From NCBI GenBank assembly GCA_029974985.1, contig JARKQC010000320.1, forward strand, positions 1 to 54,824: a DNA stretch of 54,824 nt, written 5' to 3'. Each line of letters starts with the position of its first letter. Position 1 is the stretch's first letter. Of the stretch, positions 35,430 to 46,600 are shown piece by piece. Both the position numbers and the translations under genes were made by a program. The notes below the pieces were generated by a model. That model saw nothing but the letters and a program-made list of their open reading frames with translations, ran no database searches and was not told the origin of the DNA. This stretch comes from Bacteroidota bacterium (GTDB lineage Bacteria > Bacteroidota > Ignavibacteria > Kapaibacteriales > UBA2268).

Positions 35430-35459
35430 CAAAAATAACATTTTTTGAAATAATAACAA
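35430..35459 (-). promoter_or_regulatory. Promoter of the small ORF-rpmE-rpsR operon
   Basis: On the minus strand, TTG (35459-35457), a 19-bp spacer and TATTTTTG (35437-35430) match the Bacteroidota consensus. Transcription would start near 35424. Confidence 0.6.
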
Positions 35460-35466
35460 AATAAAA

Positions 35467-36153
35467 TCAGAATTTAATTGGTTCAATTTTATCAATTCCA
35501 TCATCTGGGCATTTTGAATGTATTTTATACGATGCTGATAGGGTTGTAATTGGCACAGCCAAGAGTCTTTCTTTTGCAATTAAACAACCACAAACTCTAC
35601 ATATTCCATAAGTTTTATTTCGTATTCTATCCATTGCATCGTCAAGTTTTTTAATATGCTCTTGTATTCTTTGGATTTGAGCATAAGTTTTTTCTTTTTC
35701 TTGTGCTTCAGAGCCTTGTTCAGCCATGTGCATAGAATAAATCATTGATTCTTCGCCAGCATCGAAACTCGTCAAATCATCAAGTCTTTCTTTTAGCATT
35801 CGATATTCATCTAAAGCCTCTGTTTTAGCTTCGTTTATAACTTGAGCAAACATAAGCAAATCTTCGTCAGAATATCTTATTACAGCAGTTGATTCATTAT
35901 CTTGTATTGCAGATTTATCAAGCTCTTTTTCTTTTTTTGTAGAAGATTTTTTCTCTTTTATTTTTTCAGAACTTTTGCTCTCACTTGCTTCGTTTTTTGT
36001 TGATTTTGCATCCGTTTTTTTTGTTTTTGATTTAGTTTCTAAATCATTCGCTACCGGAGCTTCAACAATTATTTCTTCAATTGAAGATTTTTTATCAACT
36101 TTTTTATTTTTCTTAACTTTTTCAGTTTCCTCATTATTTACTTTTTTTGCCAT
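35467..36153 (-). CDS. DksA/TraR-family protein with long charged N-terminal extension
   Basis: This is a 228-residue protein. About 95 N-terminal residues are low-complexity Lys/Glu/Ser. A DksA-like coiled coil (about 105-185) follows, then the zinc-finger region with the family phrase RIRNKTYGICRVCG. DksA proteins enter the RNA polymerase secondary channel and mediate ppGpp control. The finger is atypical: after CRVC the second Cys pair of the canonical C4 finger is missing, and the nearest candidates are an extra Cys (CGC) and HSKC. Zinc binding is therefore uncertain. The extension resembles those on several Bacteroidota homologues. Confidence 0.82.
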   Translation of the reverse strand: MAKKVNNEETEKVKKNKKVDKKSSIEEIIVEAPVANDLETKSKTKKTDAKSTKNEASESKSSEKIKEKKSSTKKEKELDKSAIQDNESTAVIRYSDEDLLMFAQVINEAKTEALDEYRMLKERLDDLTSFDAGEESMIYSMHMAEQGSEAQEKEKTYAQIQRIQEHIKKLDDAMDRIRNKTYGICRVCGCLIAKERLLAVPITTLSASYKIHSKCPDDGIDKIEPIKF

Positions 36154-36253
36154 AATTTGCTCCGAAATTTATAGAAAATAATTAACAATTACAAAGGATT
36201 TAAAATTTAATAAAATTCTTTTTTGATTTTTAATATTAATATTTTTTGCAACA

Positions 36254-36315
36254 TTAAACATAGTTTAACGAATTGAATAATTTTTATTGCTTTATTAAAT
36301 AAATTTATTTAATAA
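36254..36315. repeat. Two AT-rich perfect inverted repeats upstream of the DksA-like gene
   Basis: TTAAAC-ATA-GTTTAA (36254-36268) and a 24-bp perfect palindrome made only of A and T (36292-36315) lie between purA and the DksA-like gene. They could form a purA terminator or be operators. No T-run directly follows the larger palindrome. Confidence 0.45.
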
Positions 36316-36332
36316 TGTGGAAAACTATTTTT

Positions 36333-37625
<1,293 letters not shown>

Positions 37626-37639
37626 TCAAGATAAAAATT

Positions 37640-37700
37640 TAAAAAACCGATACAAATTCTTGCTGAATTATCCAAAACGGCGTAAATTTATATCGGTTTT
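37640..37700 (-). terminator. Terminator after the STAS gene
   Basis: Arms 37643-37652 (AAAACCGATA) and 37691-37700 pair perfectly, and partial pairing extends inward around a long loop. On the minus strand the stem runs into T6. It separates secDF-STAS from purA. Confidence 0.6.
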
Positions 37701-37708
37701 TACAAAAA

Positions 37709-38074
37709 TTAAATTTTCAATTTATATTTTACAAGTATATCATCAATACTATTAAAAATTTGAAATACTCTATCAAGATGTGTCATTTTGAGTAATTTTG
37801 TAATTTTTTCTGGAACAGATATCAAAAATAAATTTGAGCCATTTTTTGATAGTATCGTGTGTGCATTTGCAAGCATACCCAATCCAGTACTATTCATAAA
37901 CTCAACATCATTCACATCTATGATTACATATTTAACATTTTGAGAAATTTGCTCATTAACTAAATTAGTAAGCTCGAGTGCCTCGTCGCCACCTAGAACA
38001 TTTCTATTTAGTTTTACAATAACAAATTCGGAATTTTCACCAATTTGTTCTGATATGAATGCTGTTTTTTCCAT
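37709..38074 (-). CDS. STAS-domain anti-sigma factor antagonist-like protein
   Basis: This 121-residue single STAS domain resembles SpoIIAA/RsbV. The hallmark loop reads FMNSTGLGML (about residues 60-69). The position phosphorylated as Ser in SpoIIAA (D-S-S-G) is Thr here, which could still be phosphorylated. Such proteins bind kinase/anti-sigma factors and free a sigma factor. No kinase is nearby. It is cotranscribed 11 bp after secF, an odd partnership. Confidence 0.85.
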   Translation of the reverse strand: MEKTAFISEQIGENSEFVIVKLNRNVLGGDEALELTNLVNEQISQNVKYVIIDVNDVEFMNSTGLGMLANAHTILSKNGSNLFLISVPEKITKLLKMTHLDRVFQIFNSIDDILVKYKLKI

Positions 38075-38085
38075 AATTTTCTTTT

Positions 38086-39021
38086 TTATGCTGTTACTAA
38101 TTTTTTACCAGTTTTTGAATTAGTTATATTTTTTTCAACTTTTTCATTTCTCCAAACTATATAGCTACTTGCAATAAATAGAGATGAATATGTACCAAAA
38201 ATAATACCCCAAAACATACAAAATGCAAATCCTTGAAGAACAGGACCGCCAAATATGAATAATACAACAAGTACAATAACTGTTGTTAAAACAGTATTCA
38301 AAGTACGTGACAATGTTTCATTCAAACTTAAATTTACAAGTTTTGCGAAATTCATTCCTTTATGTTTTTCTCTATTTTCACGAACACGGTCCATAATAAT
38401 AACTGTATCATTAATTGAATATCCAATAACAGTTAGCATACCTGCAAGAATCGTTTGATTTAGTTCGAGGTCAACTAAACCAAGATGATTTACAACAACA
38501 ACTAAACCGAAAGTAATTATAACGTCGTGTATAAGGGCAATAATAGCACCCACACCGAAATTAAATTCAAATCTAAATGCTACATAAATCAATATTGCAA
38601 CAAAAGATAATAATATAGCCCATACCGCATCGAGAAGTAATTCAGATCCTACTTTTGGTCCTATTTTGTCCACTTTTAAAATTGTAATCGTTTCGTTTGG
38701 AAAGCCTTTTTTAAGAATTTCTTGTACTAAATCAGCACCGCTTTCTTCTAACACTCTAATTAAAAATTGCCCAGCTTCACCATAAGATTTTATTTCTGCA
38801 CTTTTTATATTTCCATCAGAAATTATTTTTCTAATATCACCAATTGATTGATTTCCACTTATTTGTACAGCTATCTCAGAGCCGCCTTTGAAGTCGATAC
38901 CGAGGACTGGTTTCCAAATTATAGAAGCAAGAATAGCTATAATTGTTAATGAAACTGAAAAAGTTACTAAAATCTTTCTTTTACCAATAAAATCTATATT
39001 TGTTTTATTAAAATATTGCAT
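38086..39021 (-). CDS. secF: Protein translocase subunit SecF
   Basis: SecF, with SecD, uses the proton gradient to pull secreted proteins through SecYEG. The 311-residue protein has six membrane helices, a periplasmic loop (FKGGSEIAVQISG) and the family segments GPKVGSELLLDAVWAILLSF, IGYSINDTVIIMDRVRENREKHKG and LNETLSRTLNTVLTTVIV. It lies 23 bp after secD. Confidence 0.97.
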   Translation of the reverse strand: MQYFNKTNIDFIGKRKILVTFSVSLTIIAILASIIWKPVLGIDFKGGSEIAVQISGNQSIGDIRKIISDGNIKSAEIKSYGEAGQFLIRVLEESGADLVQEILKKGFPNETITILKVDKIGPKVGSELLLDAVWAILLSFVAILIYVAFRFEFNFGVGAIIALIHDVIITFGLVVVVNHLGLVDLELNQTILAGMLTVIGYSINDTVIIMDRVRENREKHKGMNFAKLVNLSLNETLSRTLNTVLTTVIVLVVLFIFGGPVLQGFAFCMFWGIIFGTYSSLFIASSYIVWRNEKVEKNITNSKTGKKLVTA

Positions 39022-39044
39022 TGATTATTTCCTTATTAAAATAT

Positions 39045-41204
39045 TTATGATTCACTTTTATATTCTGGTTGACCAAAGCTAAAATGACTAGTATTTTTAG
39101 ACACTAACATATCAATAATAGCTTTTGATACAAATAGTGCAGTAAATAATGTAGTCATAATACCAATTAATAATGTTGTAGCAAAGCCTTGGATTGGTCC
39201 AGTACCGAATACAAGTAATACAAATGCTGTTATAGCAGTAGTTAAGTTACCGTCTATAATCGCACTTAATGCTTTACTAAAGCCTTCGTCTATTGCAGAG
39301 CGTAATGAGCGTCCACGAGCAAGTTCCTCACGAATACGTTCGAAAATAAGTACGTTAGCGTCAACGGCCATACCCATTGTAAGTACAATACCAGCAATAC
39401 CGGGAAGCGTTAAAGTACCTTTTAGTGCGGCTAAAATACCTACGATAAGAATAATATTTAGCAACACAGCAAAGTCAGCAATTAATCCGCCTTTATTATA
39501 ATACATAAACATATAAAGAACAACAAGAATCAAAGCCGCTATAGAAGCAGTAACACCTGCGTTAATCGAGTCTTGCCCTAAAGACGGACCAACAACACGT
39601 TCTTCAACAATTTGTACGGGAGCTTTCAAAGCACCAGCTTTTAAAACTACTTCGAGTAATCTTGCTTCTTCTGAATTTGCCATACCAGTAATTTGAGAGC
39701 GTCCACCAGTGATTTTTGCTTGAACTACGGGTGCAGAATAAACTCTTTCATCGAGAACGATAGCAATTCTTTTCTTTAAATTAGCACCTGTTATTCGCGA
39801 CCAACGTTCAGCACCTTCGTCATTCATTACCATATTTACCATTGGGGCATTTGTTGTTGGGTCGAAAGATTGTTGAGCATCAACGATTACCTCACCAGTA
39901 AGTTCGGGTTCTTTTTTCAAACAATAGAATTCAAAAACTTCGATATTATTTTGTTTTTTCATTCTTTGGTCTGGTTTTGCTTCAATTGTAACTTTATAAT
40001 CTACTGGAATTAAAGGTTTAATTTCAGTTCTATTTAAAATCTCGTTAAATTTAGCAATAGAATCTTTAATTATTCTAAATGAATATTCACCTTCTGGCAC
40101 ATTATCTGTTGTATAATAATATTCTACCATACGAGCATTTTCTTGTGGTGGAATATAATATGTGGCAAATAATGTTGTAAACGGGTGGTCAGCTAAATGT
40201 TTTTTTCTAATTTGGTCTTCACTCATACCCTCATAAGGATTTGAAGTATCGCTTTTAGTAGTATTTGCTGAATCACTTTCATTCTCTACTAATGAGGAAT
40301 CCTTAGTGTTAGCAAGTGAATCTTGTTGTAAAGCATTCTGATTATCATTTTTAGCTAAATCCGTAGATGCAGTTTTTGCAGTATCTAATGCGGTTTCAAT
40401 AGCTTTATTATCTTCTAAATCAGTTTTACCTTCTTTTTGTTTTCTTGATTTTTCAGCAAGAAATTTATCAATACGAGTAAATGCACGAATGATATCAGCA
40501 TTATTTTTTACGAGGTTAAATTCAAGCCGTGCAGTAGTTTGCAATAAACTTCTCATTTGTTCTTGATTTTCAACGCCCGGTAATTCGAGAATAATTCTAC
40601 TCGAACCAACTTTTTGAATATTTGGTTCTGACACGCCGAATTGGTCAATACGTTGGCGAATTACCTCACGAGCTTGGTCAATAGCATCATCGGCATTCTT
40701 ACGTAGTTTTTCGATAATTTTTTGTTCAGAAGCATCTTTAAAATCACCGATATCAAAATATGAAATCAATGATTTTCCTTTTGGACGTGCTATTTCATTG
40801 AAATTTTTGAGGAATAAATCAAGTACGTCTTGGTCAGAATTTTTTGCATCTTTTTTTGTTTTTTCAACAACTGCCGTAAAATATTCATCAACAGATTCAT
40901 TTTGAGCAGTTTCTTCGATTAATTTAAGAATATCTACTTCGAGCGTTACATACATACCACCGCGTAAATCGAGACCTAATTTAAGTTGATTCTTTTTAGC
41001 ATCAAATAAATCTTGTCCATAATTCTTTTTAAACTCTTCGATTATTCTGAGTGAATCCTCAGAATTAGCGGCGTTTTTTGCTCTATTAATAGCTTCTTTC
41101 TCTTTAGTTTCGAGCTGACCCGCCTGAAAGGTAGGCAACATTACAGCTATAACAGCTACTACTGGTAACAACACAAGCAGTAGTTTACCCCAATTATTTT
41201 TCAA
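39045..41204 (-). CDS. secD: Protein translocase subunit SecD
   Basis: This 719-residue inner-membrane protein has six helices and a large periplasmic P1 domain. Recognised segments are LGLDLRGGMYVTLEV, VIRQRIDQFGVSEPNIQKVG, VVGPSLGQDSINAGVTAS and GMAVDANVLIFERIREELARGRS. An acidic Asn/Asp/Ser-rich insert at about residues 260-320 makes it some 100 residues longer than the E. coli protein. It is the first gene of secD-secF-STAS, with a consensus promoter 65 bp upstream. Confidence 0.97.
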   Translation of the reverse strand: MKNNWGKLLLVLLPVVAVIAVMLPTFQAGQLETKEKEAINRAKNAANSEDSLRIIEEFKKNYGQDLFDAKKNQLKLGLDLRGGMYVTLEVDILKLIEETAQNESVDEYFTAVVEKTKKDAKNSDQDVLDLFLKNFNEIARPKGKSLISYFDIGDFKDASEQKIIEKLRKNADDAIDQAREVIRQRIDQFGVSEPNIQKVGSSRIILELPGVENQEQMRSLLQTTARLEFNLVKNNADIIRAFTRIDKFLAEKSRKQKEGKTDLEDNKAIETALDTAKTASTDLAKNDNQNALQQDSLANTKDSSLVENESDSANTTKSDTSNPYEGMSEDQIRKKHLADHPFTTLFATYYIPPQENARMVEYYYTTDNVPEGEYSFRIIKDSIAKFNEILNRTEIKPLIPVDYKVTIEAKPDQRMKKQNNIEVFEFYCLKKEPELTGEVIVDAQQSFDPTTNAPMVNMVMNDEGAERWSRITGANLKKRIAIVLDERVYSAPVVQAKITGGRSQITGMANSEEARLLEVVLKAGALKAPVQIVEERVVGPSLGQDSINAGVTASIAALILVVLYMFMYYNKGGLIADFAVLLNIILIVGILAALKGTLTLPGIAGIVLTMGMAVDANVLIFERIREELARGRSLRSAIDEGFSKALSAIIDGNLTTAITAFVLLVFGTGPIQGFATTLLIGIMTTLFTALFVSKAIIDMLVSKNTSHFSFGQPEYKSES

Positions 41205-41268
41205 CTAAATACTCCGATATATACATCAATAATTTTTACTTTCTTTAAAATGCGTTTTTAGAGAACTA

Positions 41269-41299
41269 CAAAATTATGAGGTTTTTAGTGAATAATCAA
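41269..41299 (-). promoter_or_regulatory. Promoter of the secD-secF-STAS operon
   Basis: On the minus strand, TTG (41299-41297), a 20-bp spacer and TAATTTTG (41276-41269) match the Bacteroidota consensus. Transcription would start near 41262, about 58 nt before secD. Confidence 0.7.
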
Positions 41300-41325
41300 A
41301 TTTTTTTATAAAAATGTTGAAAACT

Positions 41326-42531
41326 TTATATTTCTATATCATATTCGCTTAATTTTCTATATAATGTTCGCGTACTAATTCCTAAACTATCTGCCGCTTG
41401 TCTGCGATTTCCATTAGAGCGATTAAGCGCTAAAATAATCATTTTCTTTTCTAACTCACTAAGTTTTATACTCTCAATATCTTGCAATACCTCATCTTGT
41501 GTTTTGACTTCTTCTGCTGTCTGAATTTGTAAATTATCTATTGAATCATTTATTTTATCTATAACAAATTCTAAATTGTAAATAGATTTTTTTATTTCAT
41601 GAATTTCGGATTTTATATCTAATAAAGATTTGAATATCAATAATAATTCGTTGCTTGATAATTCATCTTTAGGAATTTGAACTAAGGATTCTGCTACGGG
41701 AATTGCCCTAACATTATAAGCTGGTAAGGCGGGAGGAATATATCGTCTTAAAATTTCAGGGGTTATAAGCGAGCCTTTTTCTAATGTTATAATTGTTTCG
41801 ATTAAATTTTTTAACTCTCTGACATTTCCAGTCCAAGGCATATTTTGCAAAATATTTAATGCATCATTAGTTGCACCTAAATAATCGAGCCCTAATTTTT
41901 TAGTAATTTTTTTGCCAAAATAATCAACAAGCAAAGGTATATCTTGCGAGTGAGTTCTTAATTCGGGAAGTTTGATATAAACTGATTTTAATCTGTAAAA
42001 CAAATCTCTTCGGAATTTGCCTTGTTCGACAAATATTTCAAGGTCGCGATTTGTAGCCGCTACAACTCTAACATCTACTTTATGTACTGCTGATGAGCCG
42101 AGTCGAGAAAACTCACCAGACTCTAATACTCTTAATAATTTTACTTGTGTGCCTATTGGCATCTCACCAATTTCATCAAGAAAAATTGTACCTTTATTAG
42201 CAGTTTCAAAAAATCCTATTCTCTGCTCAACGGCGCCCGTAAACGCGCCTTTTTCATTACCAAATAGTTCTGATTCGAGTAAAGTTTCAGGAATAGCTCC
42301 ACAATTTACGCTTACAAATGGATAATTTTTTCTTTTACTTAGCCCATGAATAGCATTTGCAAATACTTCTTTGCCCGTTCCCGTTTCACCAGTAATTAGT
42401 ACAGTTAAATCGGTCGGCGCTGACTGTGCTAATATTCTAACTGCAGAATTTATAGGTTCAGAATTTCCAATAATCCCAAATCTATTTTTTATTTCTTCAA
42501 AAAATTTCCTTTGTAATGAATCGTATTCCAT
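41326..42531 (-). CDS. Sigma-54-dependent transcriptional activator without receiver domain
   Basis: This is a 401-residue bacterial enhancer-binding protein. The AAA+ domain starts close to the N-terminus: Walker A GETGTGKE, the sigma-54 contact loop GAFTGA (ELFGNEKGAFTGAVE) and Walker B TIFLDEIGE. A linker with a helical stretch (about 290-350) and a Fis-type helix-turn-helix (ALNRSNGNRRQAADSLGISTRTLYRKL) follow. No phosphorylation or ligand-sensing domain is present, so control must come from expression level or a partner. It lies 3 bp after a rhodanese gene. A sigma-54-type promoter is found near 50.7 kb. Confidence 0.93.
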   Translation of the reverse strand: MEYDSLQRKFFEEIKNRFGIIGNSEPINSAVRILAQSAPTDLTVLITGETGTGKEVFANAIHGLSKRKNYPFVSVNCGAIPETLLESELFGNEKGAFTGAVEQRIGFFETANKGTIFLDEIGEMPIGTQVKLLRVLESGEFSRLGSSAVHKVDVRVVAATNRDLEIFVEQGKFRRDLFYRLKSVYIKLPELRTHSQDIPLLVDYFGKKITKKLGLDYLGATNDALNILQNMPWTGNVRELKNLIETIITLEKGSLITPEILRRYIPPALPAYNVRAIPVAESLVQIPKDELSSNELLLIFKSLLDIKSEIHEIKKSIYNLEFVIDKINDSIDNLQIQTAEEVKTQDEVLQDIESIKLSELEKKMIILALNRSNGNRRQAADSLGISTRTLYRKLSEYDIEI

Positions 42532-42534
42532 TTT

Positions 42535-43047
42535 TTATTCTTTAATACCTTTCATTTTTATCCACTCCTCCCAACCACCCGAATAAATAAATACATTTTC
42601 GTAGCCAAAATTGTACATTATTTCTGCAATTTTATGGCTCGAATCACAATTTCCACCATCGCAATAAACAATAATTTTTTTATTTTGCGGTAAATCTAAT
42701 ATTTTATTTATTACAACTTCATCATCTTCATAAGGAAAAATATTAATTGAGTTCCCAATTCTATTTTTTTCCCAAAATTCTGGATTACGAGCATCAACAA
42801 TAATAAATTCACCAGAATTATCTTCAATAATTTTTAACATCTGCTCGTAAGTAACGGTTTTACCATCTTCTAAATTATTATTTGTTTTTGAACTATCTCC
42901 AAATAAAAGGCTATCTTCTAATTTAGGGGATATTTTTTTATGATATATTAATGGTAATGGTTTTGGTAAAGAAAAATTATATACAATCGCAACAATAATT
43001 GAAAATAGCAATATCACAAATATTTCAGCAAATCTTTTTTTATTCAT
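42535..43047 (-). CDS. Membrane-anchored rhodanese-like protein
   Basis: This 170-residue protein has an N-terminal transmembrane helix (about 7-27) and an exported rhodanese domain (about 65-168). The active-site loop reads IVYCDGGNCDSS, with a second Cys five residues after the first, and the usual VDARNPEFWEKN segment is present. Rhodaneses carry sulfur as a persulfide. It is the middle gene between a J-domain protein and the sigma-54 activator, 3 bp from the latter, so it could act as a redox or sulfur sensor for that regulator; this is inference. Confidence 0.85.
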   Translation of the reverse strand: MNKKRFAEIFVILLFSIIVAIVYNFSLPKPLPLIYHKKISPKLEDSLLFGDSSKTNNNLEDGKTVTYEQMLKIIEDNSGEFIIVDARNPEFWEKNRIGNSINIFPYEDDEVVINKILDLPQNKKIIVYCDGGNCDSSHKIAEIMYNFGYENVFIYSGGWEEWIKMKGIKE

Positions 43048-43068
43048 AATTTATATTTAAAATATATT

Positions 43069-43476
43069 TCAAAAATTTTTGAATTTACGAATCTTATCAT
43101 AAGCTTCGTTTATATCTTTCGAGCGAGATTCTGCTCTTTTTCTTATATCTTCACTTAAATTTGCTACTCTATCGGGATGGAATTCTTTCATCTTTTTTTT
43201 ATAGACTGTTTTAATAGTTTCGACACTCGCATCATAACTAAGTCCTATCGTATTATATGCTTTTATAACATCATTTGGTATATTATTTGATTTATAATTT
43301 TCAGAAAAATTTGATTTGTTATTCCAATCTCTTTCTTTAGAAGAATTCTTTTCATTATTTAGTTCGTCAATAATGTGTTTTAATTCATCATCTTCATCTT
43401 CAAATATTTTATCATAATTTGTGTTATGGACTGTATTCGACTTAATAATTCTAAAAATTCTATCTAAAATTTGCAT
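43069..43476 (-). CDS. Small J-domain (DnaJ-like) protein
   Basis: In this 135-residue protein the last 65 residues are a J-domain with the HPD motif (KKMKEFHPDRVANL) flanked by helices II and III. The first 70 residues are acidic and polar with no zinc or client-binding domains. It would stimulate an Hsp70 (DnaK) on a specific partner. It is the first gene of a three-gene operon with the rhodanese (21 bp) and sigma-54 activator. Confidence 0.85.
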   Translation of the reverse strand: MQILDRIFRIIKSNTVHNTNYDKIFEDEDDELKHIIDELNNEKNSSKERDWNNKSNFSENYKSNNIPNDVIKAYNTIGLSYDASVETIKTVYKKKMKEFHPDRVANLSEDIRKRAESRSKDINEAYDKIRKFKNF

Positions 43477-43600
43477 ATTTAGTTCCGATTATGAATTTAT
43501 TTTAAACGTTTTAAAATGAATTTTGTTTTAATTTTTATATTTAAAATTATCGAAAATATTGTTTTTAAAAATGCAAATTTCTCGTTCTGCATAAAATAAT

Positions 43601-43636
43601 AAAAGCGAAGTTTTATATTACTTCGCTTTTTATAAT
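43601..43636. terminator. Bidirectional terminator
   Basis: Arms 43601-43611 and 43620-43630 form a perfect 11-bp stem (AAAAGCGAAGT/ACTTCGCTTTT) with an 8-nt loop. U-rich tracts lie at both ends. It lies 19 bp past the stop of the subtilisin-like protease. Confidence 0.85.
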
Positions 43637-43648
43637 TTTTTTTTAAAA

Positions 43649-46600
43649 TTATCTTATTATTGTAAATTTGGTTTTATAATTTAGATTTTCATTTTCTAAA
43701 ATTATATTATAAACTCCTATTGGAAGTTGTGAAATGTTAATAATATTATTAGTTTCTACATTATTCATACTCATAAGTTCATTTCCATTAATATCAATAA
43801 TTTTTACTTTTTTAAATTGTAAATTTTCTTTACAAGAAATCATTATTGATTCAGAGCTTGGATTTGGTATAATTTTAATATTATCGTTCATATTATTAAT
43901 ATCAACTCTTGTTGTTGGAATACCGTATCCAATTAAATCAAGATTAATTTCTGGATTATCAGCATCGGATTTTATTGTAACTCGTGCCGTTCTTATTCCA
44001 GATGATTTTGGGGCAAATCTAATTCTTAATTCTGTTGGGCTAGCTGGTGAAACAATATTTGGTGCTGGCATTAATACTCTAAATTCATTTTGTTCAGTAC
44101 CTGAATCGGGTTTAATCGTAATATTATTTATAGAAGCAGGCGTATTGCCAACATTTTTAATATTAATAGTAATATCTTTAATTTTACCGATCTCAACTGA
44201 ATCAAATACAGCGATATTTCCACCAACAATACTTAAAGTTTTTTTCTCTACCGAGGGTTTATAGTTAAATGTAAGGCGAGTCATATCAGTACCTGCAGCA
44301 TACATATTTACTTCGTTTCCAAATTGATTGGCAACTGCATAAATATATTTTCCTTTTTCTTCGCTTAGAATTGGATACCAGCCGAGTCCACCGTTATCAC
44401 TTGCTATTAAATGACCAGAATATAACTGTACGATTATGGTTTTAGAATCTTCTACGGCATAAACAGTAAGAGGAATTTGATTATTTTGAGTGAAATTATA
44501 AACTCCACTTGTCCAAGTTTTACCGCCATCTTTAGAAATTGCTAATAATCTATCTGCTCCTTGAGCGTTTGAAGCTGAGTACAAACAGGCGGCAAGATTT
44601 TCATTGAAAGCGACACTTGATACAACGCCACCGTTTAAAACAGTCGAAACGCTCCAAGTTTCGCCTTTATCGTTTGTTCTAAACAATCTCCCTTGTGTTG
44701 TTCCGAACCAAATAGTATCCTTCTTTTGCAATACAGAGCCTACAAGACCAGTTTCATTAGCTAATGGTGGAGATAGATTTGTTAATAATTTCCAAGTTTG
44801 TCCGGCATCGTTTGTAGAAGCAACTCCCCAATTTGAGCCAATTGGATCACCAAGTAGAATTCCTTGAAATTTATTGAAAAATATAAATGAATTAATAAAT
44901 CCAGTAATTGTATTGATTGGCTTTTTAGTCCAATTTTTCCCTGCATTTGAAGTATAATAAATACTTGCCATACCATTGCTTGGACCATCGCCTACTAATA
45001 GATTATTTTCATCAAACGCATAAACACTATAAGTGCCAGCTGTATTAACTTGAAGAAGGCTCGAACTTTTTGTATTAGCTTTTAATACTACACCACCAAC
45101 TTGTTGGCTTGGGCTTGCACCAACATAATATATTATATCATTATTTAGAAAACAGGAGTTATGCCATACAATACCATAAGCAGAGCTTATCGTTGATAAT
45201 GGATAAAGGCGATTTTCTGATGGAACTCTAATGTTAATCTGTGCCATTTCGTAATTAATATAGTCTGTTCCAGTTATTTCGAACATTATCTTTGCTGAAC
45301 CTTTATACCAAGGATTATTATCGAGTAATTTTGCTTTTACAATTATATCTTTTGTTTCAAAATTTTGAAAGCTTCCAATATCAAATGTATTTTGTTCAAA
45401 TTCTATGAAATTATCAATTGGCAATATTCTCACTTTAATATTATTATCATTAGCAAGATAATTTTTAAGTGAAATTTTTATATTATTATTATTATAATTT
45501 GCAATAAAATTATTACCATTATCAACTCTTACATCAACGAGTTCGATTCCAGCAATATTTTTTCCGGCTTTATAATTATATTCTAAAGCTTTTGCAGCAT
45601 TTATTCTTCCAAAAAAATATGGTCTAAGTGATGGATTAGAAGTAACTAAAACATTATCAGACGTAGCTCTTAACTGATGGATAATTTGTTCAGCAGTCCA
45701 ATCTTTATGAATAGACTTTAATAAAGCAACAACTCCCGCAACAATTGGAGTCGCCATAGAAGTTCCAGATTGTGCTTCATATTTATTACCGGGTAATGTG
45801 GACCAAATATTTTCGCCCGGTGCATAAACTCTAACGGCATTCCCATAAGAAGTAAATTGTGAATATTTATCGCTTTGTCCCGTAGAACCAACGCATAAAA
45901 CACCTCTGAATGCCGCGGGATAGTCTGGATCTTCGTCAATATTTTTCCCAGAATTTCCAGATGCCACAACTACAACGGCATCCATTGATATAACTTGATT
46001 CATAATATCTTCTTCTACTGGACTCCAACCGGGTCCGCCCCAACTGCAACTAATAATTTTTGCACCAGTTACTGCGGCATATAATATTCCTTCGTAACCA
46101 CGTGAAATTCCAGCAGAATTAAAACCATCTGATGCGCATTTTACGGGCATAATCTTGCAATTAAAACCGGGTGCCGCAACTCCTATTGTATTATTAGTTA
46201 CGGCAGAGGCACAACCAGCAGTATGAGTGCCGTGAGTAGCAATCATATTTGTTGGGTCGTTGTCTTCTTTATATTGTCCGCTTATTAATTGTTGGGCGCT
46301 AATATTTCCGATTAAATCCCAACCGTGAACGTCGTCAATTTTTCCATTGCCGTCGTCATCTATTCCATTGTTTGGAATTTCTTTTGGATTTGTCCATATA
46401 TTTGCGGCTAAATCTTCGTGTTTTATATCAGTTCCCGAATCAATTATTGCAATATATACATTTGTATCACCTTTTGTAATCTCCCAAGCTTCGGGCATAT
46501 TAATTTTTGCTAAATGATAACCAAGTTGATACCAAGCATCGTTTGGAATAAATCCATAAGAATTTCTTTTATATATTGGAGTAGCATATTCAATATCGCT

